Source of the DNA: Pelomonas sp052436255
GTDB lineage: Bacteria; Pseudomonadota; Gammaproteobacteria; Burkholderiales; Burkholderiaceae_C
DNA length: 18,365 nt
Direction of reading: 5' to 3'
Assembly (NCBI GenBank): GCA_052436255.1
Contig: JBQVNP010000103.1
Location: forward strand, 1 to 18,365
Shown here: positions 16,147 through 18,365 of the stretch, in pieces
Numbering within the stretch: position 1 is the stretch's first letter
Layout: each line of letters opens with the position of its first letter
Notes under the pieces: generated by a model
Told to the model about the DNA's origin: nothing
Databases searched by the model: none
The model's input: the letters and a program-made list of their open reading frames with translations, nothing else
Made by a program: the position numbers and the translations under genes

Positions 16147-16667
16147 GTCAACAAGTCGATGGCTTGGCCGGCGCCGGGGCCGGGGGTCTGATCCCAGGCC
16201 CCGCAGGGGGTGAAACGGATGCCGGCCAGGCTGAGCACGTCGAGGTCGTACCAGATCGACATGATGAAGTCGCGCGTGAAGCCCAGCGGCTCGACCTGGG
16301 CGATGAACCTCTCGCGGCAGCGCTCGAACATCGCTGCGTGCTCAGGCGTGGCGGCGAATATCTCGGCGTCCAGCCCCTTCACGTGCAGCGTGCGAAAGCT
16401 CCCCGGCTGCGCGGCCACATAGGAGATCCGCCCGCTGGCCGCGGCGGCGGCCAGCAGCTGCTCGCCGGTCTTGGCCAGCAGCAGCACCTCGACGCGCCCG
16501 TCGGGCAGCGCCTGCGCGGCCAGCCCGCGGCAGATCTCGGGCTGGCCGTCGGCATGGCTGCCGCCCAGGCGGTGGGAGACGCCGTTTTGCAGATGGGCGG
16601 CCCAGTCGGGAGGGAGGCGAGGCACGGTGGCGGTGGTGGTGCAGCGGGGTGCGCGGATGATAGGCAT
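16143..16667 (-). CDS. Small pyridoxamine-5'-phosphate-oxidase-like FMN split-barrel protein
   Basis: The 174-residue product has a single split-barrel domain. GVSHRLGGSHADGQPEICRG at about 29-48, VEVLLLAKTGEQLL at 59-72 and the C-terminal FTPCGAWDQTPGPGAG at 152-167 are typical of PNPOx-related proteins with unknown substrates. The catalytic set of true PdxH is not recognisable, so a pyridoxal-phosphate role is not supported. The start ATG at 16667 has only a weak GAGG upstream. It is the promoter-proximal gene of a two-gene unit with the PNPOx-GAF-wHTH protein (four-base overlap). The two encoded flavin-type domains may interact or share a cofactor. A repeat array upstream suggests control by the partner. 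Confidence 0.75.
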   Translation of the reverse strand: MPIIRAPRCTTTATVPRLPPDWAAHLQNGVSHRLGGSHADGQPEICRGLAAQALPDGRVEVLLLAKTGEQLLAAAAASGRISYVAAQPGSFRTLHVKGLDAEIFAATPEHAAMFERCRERFIAQVEPLGFTRDFIMSIWYDLDVLSLAGIRFTPCGAWDQTPGPGAGQAIDLLT

Positions 16668-16742
16668 TGCCTCAGCGCCTGGCGCCCAGGTCTTCGAGCT
16701 GGGCCAGCGCCGATGGCGAGCCGCTGGTCCTGCCGTGGCGCA

Positions 16743-16782
16743 GTTAGCAAAGTCTTAACGACCGCTTAGCCAACAACTAGCG
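16743..16782. repeat. Four direct repeats with exact 11-bp period, candidate operator of the PNPOx-GAF-wHTH protein
   Basis: Pentamers TTAGC, TTAAC, TTAGC and CTAGC start at 16744, 16755, 16766 and 16777, exactly 11 bp apart. The intervening six bases are not conserved. OmpR-type winged-helix proteins bind tandem sites spaced by about one helical turn, usually 11 bp for PhoB/OmpR-like boxes. The array lies about 75 bp upstream of the PNPOx pair, whose second product carries such a winged helix. Autoregulation is inferred; the periodic repeats are seen. Confidence 0.6.
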
Positions 16783-16838
16783 GCGCGCTGCCCGGCTTGC
16801 GCCGACAGTGGCAGCCATGCCGGCAGCACGCCGGCCCA

Positions 16839-16877
16839 GACCCCCGAGGACCCCCTGCCAGGGCGCGTTGACCCCCT
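16839..16877. repeat. Three GACCCCC direct repeats, phased at 10 and 21 bp
   Basis: GACCCCC occurs at 16839, 16849 and 16870. The second and third copies extend to GACCCCCTG. Spacings of 10 and 21 bp place all copies on one DNA face. They lie 103-141 bp upstream of the small ORF start at 16980. A C-rich motif is less striking in GC-rich DNA, so chance is a real alternative. Confidence 0.35.
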
Positions 16878-16979
16878 GACGGGCGGAGCCTCACAGCAAC
16901 GCAGGATTGCGGCGGAGGACCGTCGCAGCGAGCGGGCGCTGCAGCCCGTCGCCGCGCTGCCGAACTGAAGAGAAACGCC

Positions 16980-17141
16980 ATGACACCGCAAGTCCCATCC
17001 ACGCCGCGCCGGCTGCCCGCGATGCCCGCCCCGCAGCCCGCCAAGCCGGACGCCCGCGGCCCGGCGCCGCGCAGCGATGTTTTCTGCACGCTGGCATGCC
17101 TCGGCAAGCCTCAGGGTGCGGCCTTCAGCCTGGCGGGTTGA
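16980..17141 (+). CDS. Hypothetical 53-residue Pro-rich peptide
   Basis: I do not recognise this gene. The ATG at 16980 has a weak GAAGAG eight bases upstream, and a TGA ends it at 17139-17141. The product is Pro- and Arg-rich for about 32 residues, then turns to SDVFCTLACLGKPQGAAFSLAG, with two cysteines four residues apart. Only two bases separate its stop from the ATG of the E1-alpha remnant, the spacing of an operon. It may be a small accessory or leader peptide, a relic of an upstream gene, or not coding at all. The Pro-rich part could simply reflect GC-rich codons. Confidence 0.3.
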   Translation: MTPQVPSTPRRLPAMPAPQPAKPDARGPAPRSDVFCTLACLGKPQGAAFSLAG

Positions 17142-17143
17142 GC

Positions 17144-17487
17144 ATGACCGCCGCCACCGCCCCGGCCTCTACGCCGTCCTCCCGGCTGGACGCCATGCTG
17201 CTGATCCGCGCCTCTGAGCAGCAGCTGGTCGCGACGACGGCCCCCGGCCAGCCCGGCACCTGCACCTCGGTCGGCCAGGAAGCCTGCGCCCGTCGGCGTC
17301 GTCGGCGCGCTGGGCGCCGACGACCGGATGCTGACCGTTACTTGGCGGCTGCCGGTCCAGTTCGTCTGCCAGGCCCAGGTGCACCGCCGCGACACCATGC
17401 CGGGCGAGCATGTGGCCGACTGGGTGCACGGCCAATGGCAGGGTGGCCGAGCTGGTGGACGGCAACGATGTGGAGGCCGAACCCCGA
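17144..17487 (+). pseudogene. Decayed 2-oxoacid dehydrogenase E1 alpha subunit (pyruvate/acetoin dehydrogenase type)
   Basis: From ATG 17144, LDAMLLIRASEQQLV and TSVGQEACA match the N-terminus of thiamine-dependent E1-alpha subunits. An extra C in the CCC at 17289-17291 breaks the frame. In the next frame it continues as VGVVGALGADDRMLT, the expected following segment. The text then jumps at about 17336-17349 to LPVQFVC, which in intact proteins follows the thiamine-binding core. So roughly 100 residues including the cofactor motif are missing. A second frameshift near 17433-17443 leads to VAELVDGNDVEAE, matching the DGNDV segment. The remainder of the C-terminus is absent. Two frameshifts plus an internal deletion argue for a true relic and against a single sequencing error. 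It converges with the hydrolase gene at 17502. Confidence 0.7.
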
Positions 17488-17501
17488 CCGCGCGGCTTGA
17501 G

Positions 17502-18323
17502 TCAGCGCAGGCTTTCGAGAGCCTCGGCCATCGCCTGGCGGTAGGCCGAGAGCTGTTGCAGGTCGTTGTGCCCGCCGCCTTCGATTCGCAGCAGCCGCGC
17601 CTGCGGCAGCACGGCTTGCAGTTTGGCGCTTTCGGCGAAGGGAATGACCTCGTCGCCGTCGCCATGCACCAACAGCACGGGGCCGTGGATGCGCTCGATC
17701 ACACGGTCCGTGCGAAGCGGGTAGCGCAGCGCCAGCGCTGGCACCCACGGGTAGTACCGGCGTGCCAGGCCGGCCATGCTGGCGTAGGGCGACACCAGCA
17801 CCGTCAGGTCGGGCTGCACCGAGGCTGCCAGCTCGGCGGCCAGGCCGGTGCCGAGCGAGCGGCCATAGATGACGATGCGCTTGCCGGCATAGCGCGGCGC
17901 AACGCTGCGCCACACGGCCATCACGTCGGCATGCAGCTGGGCCTCGCTCTCGATGCGCCCGGTGCTCTTGCCGTAGCCGCGGTAGTCCGGCATGACGAGG
18001 TCGAAACCGGTGCGGCGGTAGATCTCGATGTCGGTGAACCAGCTCTGCAGGTTGCCGGCATTGCCATGCAGGAAGAACACCACCCCGCGCGGCTCGGGCA
18101 GGCGCAGCTCCAGCACCGACAGCTTCGCACCGGGCACGTCGACCAAGCGCTCGTGTACGTCCGGCTCGGTGGCCAGGCGCGTGTCGGCGGGCAGGGCCTG
18201 GGGGAAGAAGAGCAGGCTCTCCTGCTTCCACCACAGCAGCGCCACCGCGGCCAGCCAGGCCAGCAGTGGCAACAGCAACAACGCGGCCGCGATGCGCATC
18301 CCGCGGCGGCGCGGCGCGTTCAA
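17502..18323 (-). CDS. Membrane-anchored alpha/beta hydrolase (S33/BEM46-like)
   Basis: The 273-residue product has an N-terminal hydrophobic helix at about 10-31 (MRIAAALLLLPLLAWLAAVALLWW region), a likely signal anchor placing the catalytic domain in the periplasm. The catalytic triad is Ser156 in GRSLG, Asp224 in HGDGDEVIP and His252 in GGGHND. The oxyanion motif is HGNAG at 86-90, and PDYRGYGKS at 112-120 is typical of BEM46/ABHD13-like hydrolases. The natural substrate is unknown. Two starts are possible: TTG at 18323, which overlaps a stop of the frame to the right as TTGA, or ATG at 18299 (MRIAAALL). Neither has a good Shine-Dalgarno. I chose the TTG because ATGA/GTGA overlaps are the rule in this window, but the ATG is a fair alternative. 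Confidence 0.85.
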   Translation of the reverse strand: MNAPRRRGMRIAAALLLLPLLAWLAAVALLWWKQESLLFFPQALPADTRLATEPDVHERLVDVPGAKLSVLELRLPEPRGVVFFLHGNAGNLQSWFTDIEIYRRTGFDLVMPDYRGYGKSTGRIESEAQLHADVMAVWRSVAPRYAGKRIVIYGRSLGTGLAAELAASVQPDLTVLVSPYASMAGLARRYYPWVPALALRYPLRTDRVIERIHGPVLLVHGDGDEVIPFAESAKLQAVLPQARLLRIEGGGHNDLQQLSAYRQAMAEALESLR

Positions 18324-18365
18324 CGGCAGCTCGCCGCCAGCCAGGTGGCCAGCTGCGGCAGCCAG
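18320..18365 (-). CDS. C-terminal end of an unidentified upstream gene, cut by window edge
   Basis: In the minus strand a frame ending in TGA at 18322-18320 reads WLPQLATWLAASCR just before the stop. It overlaps the possible TTG start of the hydrolase. This looks like the end of a coding sequence in the same operon. Fifteen codons are too few to name a family. Confidence 0.35.
   Translation of the reverse strand, partial: WLPQLATWLAASCR

Larger units (their letters stand above)
16668..16979. other. Regulatory spacer between the PNPOx pair and the E1-alpha remnant
   Basis: This 312-bp spacer has no recognised gene. It holds two sets of helically phased direct repeats, at 16743-16782 and 16839-16877, listed separately. 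The first set lies in a locally AT-richer patch. The start of the divergent small ORF follows at 16980, with a weak GAAGAG upstream. Confidence 0.6.

Noticed and set aside
1..18365. CRISPR arrays, tRNA or rRNA genes, insertion sequences, phage genes
   Set aside because: I saw no regularly spaced long repeats, no cloverleaf-like tRNA sequence, no rRNA motifs and no transposase or integrase motifs.

Overview
The window is very GC-rich (about 70% by eye), with dense genes, frequent 1-20 bp overlaps and some GTG starts. Codon use, a tripartite TRAP uronate-type transporter and the family mix suggest a betaproteobacterium of the order Burkholderiales (Roseateles/Mitsuaria/Rubrivivax-like). That placement is inference. 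There is no rRNA, tRNA, CRISPR array, insertion sequence or phage gene that I can see.

Layout. (1) 1-1997, + strand: a pectate lyase cut by the window edge, overlapping a rhamnogalacturonan acetylesterase gene. (2) 2020-6848: a periplasmic cupin and a group I truncated hemoglobin (- strand), divergent from a large BTAD/AAA transcriptional regulator (+ strand), then a short SAM methyltransferase (+). (3) 14552-6871, - strand: a seven-gene pectin/uronate operon in the order kdgK, pectate lyase, GH43 glycosidase, TRAP dctP, dctQ, dctM, alpha/beta hydrolase. Almost every junction overlaps or is a few bases long. An AT-rich patch with a KdgR-like palindrome precedes kdgK. (4) 16667-14761, - strand: two overlapping genes, a small FMN split-barrel (PNPOx-like) protein and a PNPOx-GAF-winged-helix protein. 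Their upstream region carries four short direct repeats with an exact 11-bp period. (5) 16980-17487: a 53-codon small ORF and a decayed 2-oxoacid dehydrogenase E1-alpha gene. (6) 18323-17502, - strand: a membrane-anchored alpha/beta hydrolase, apparently coupled to an upstream gene that leaves the window.

How the genes fit together. The exported lyases, the acetylesterase and the GH43 enzyme would deacetylate and cut pectin and its side chains. The TRAP system would import the acidic products. KdgK would phosphorylate 2-keto-3-deoxygluconate, the common intermediate of uronate catabolism. The rest of the uronate pathway and its regulator are not in the window.

The least familiar element is the PNPOx / PNPOx-GAF-wHTH pair with its 11-bp repeat array. 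It looks like a one-component flavin- or ligand-sensing regulator with a partner protein and its own operator. A second, independent case of 11-bp-spaced direct repeats lies between the truncated hemoglobin and the BTAD regulator.
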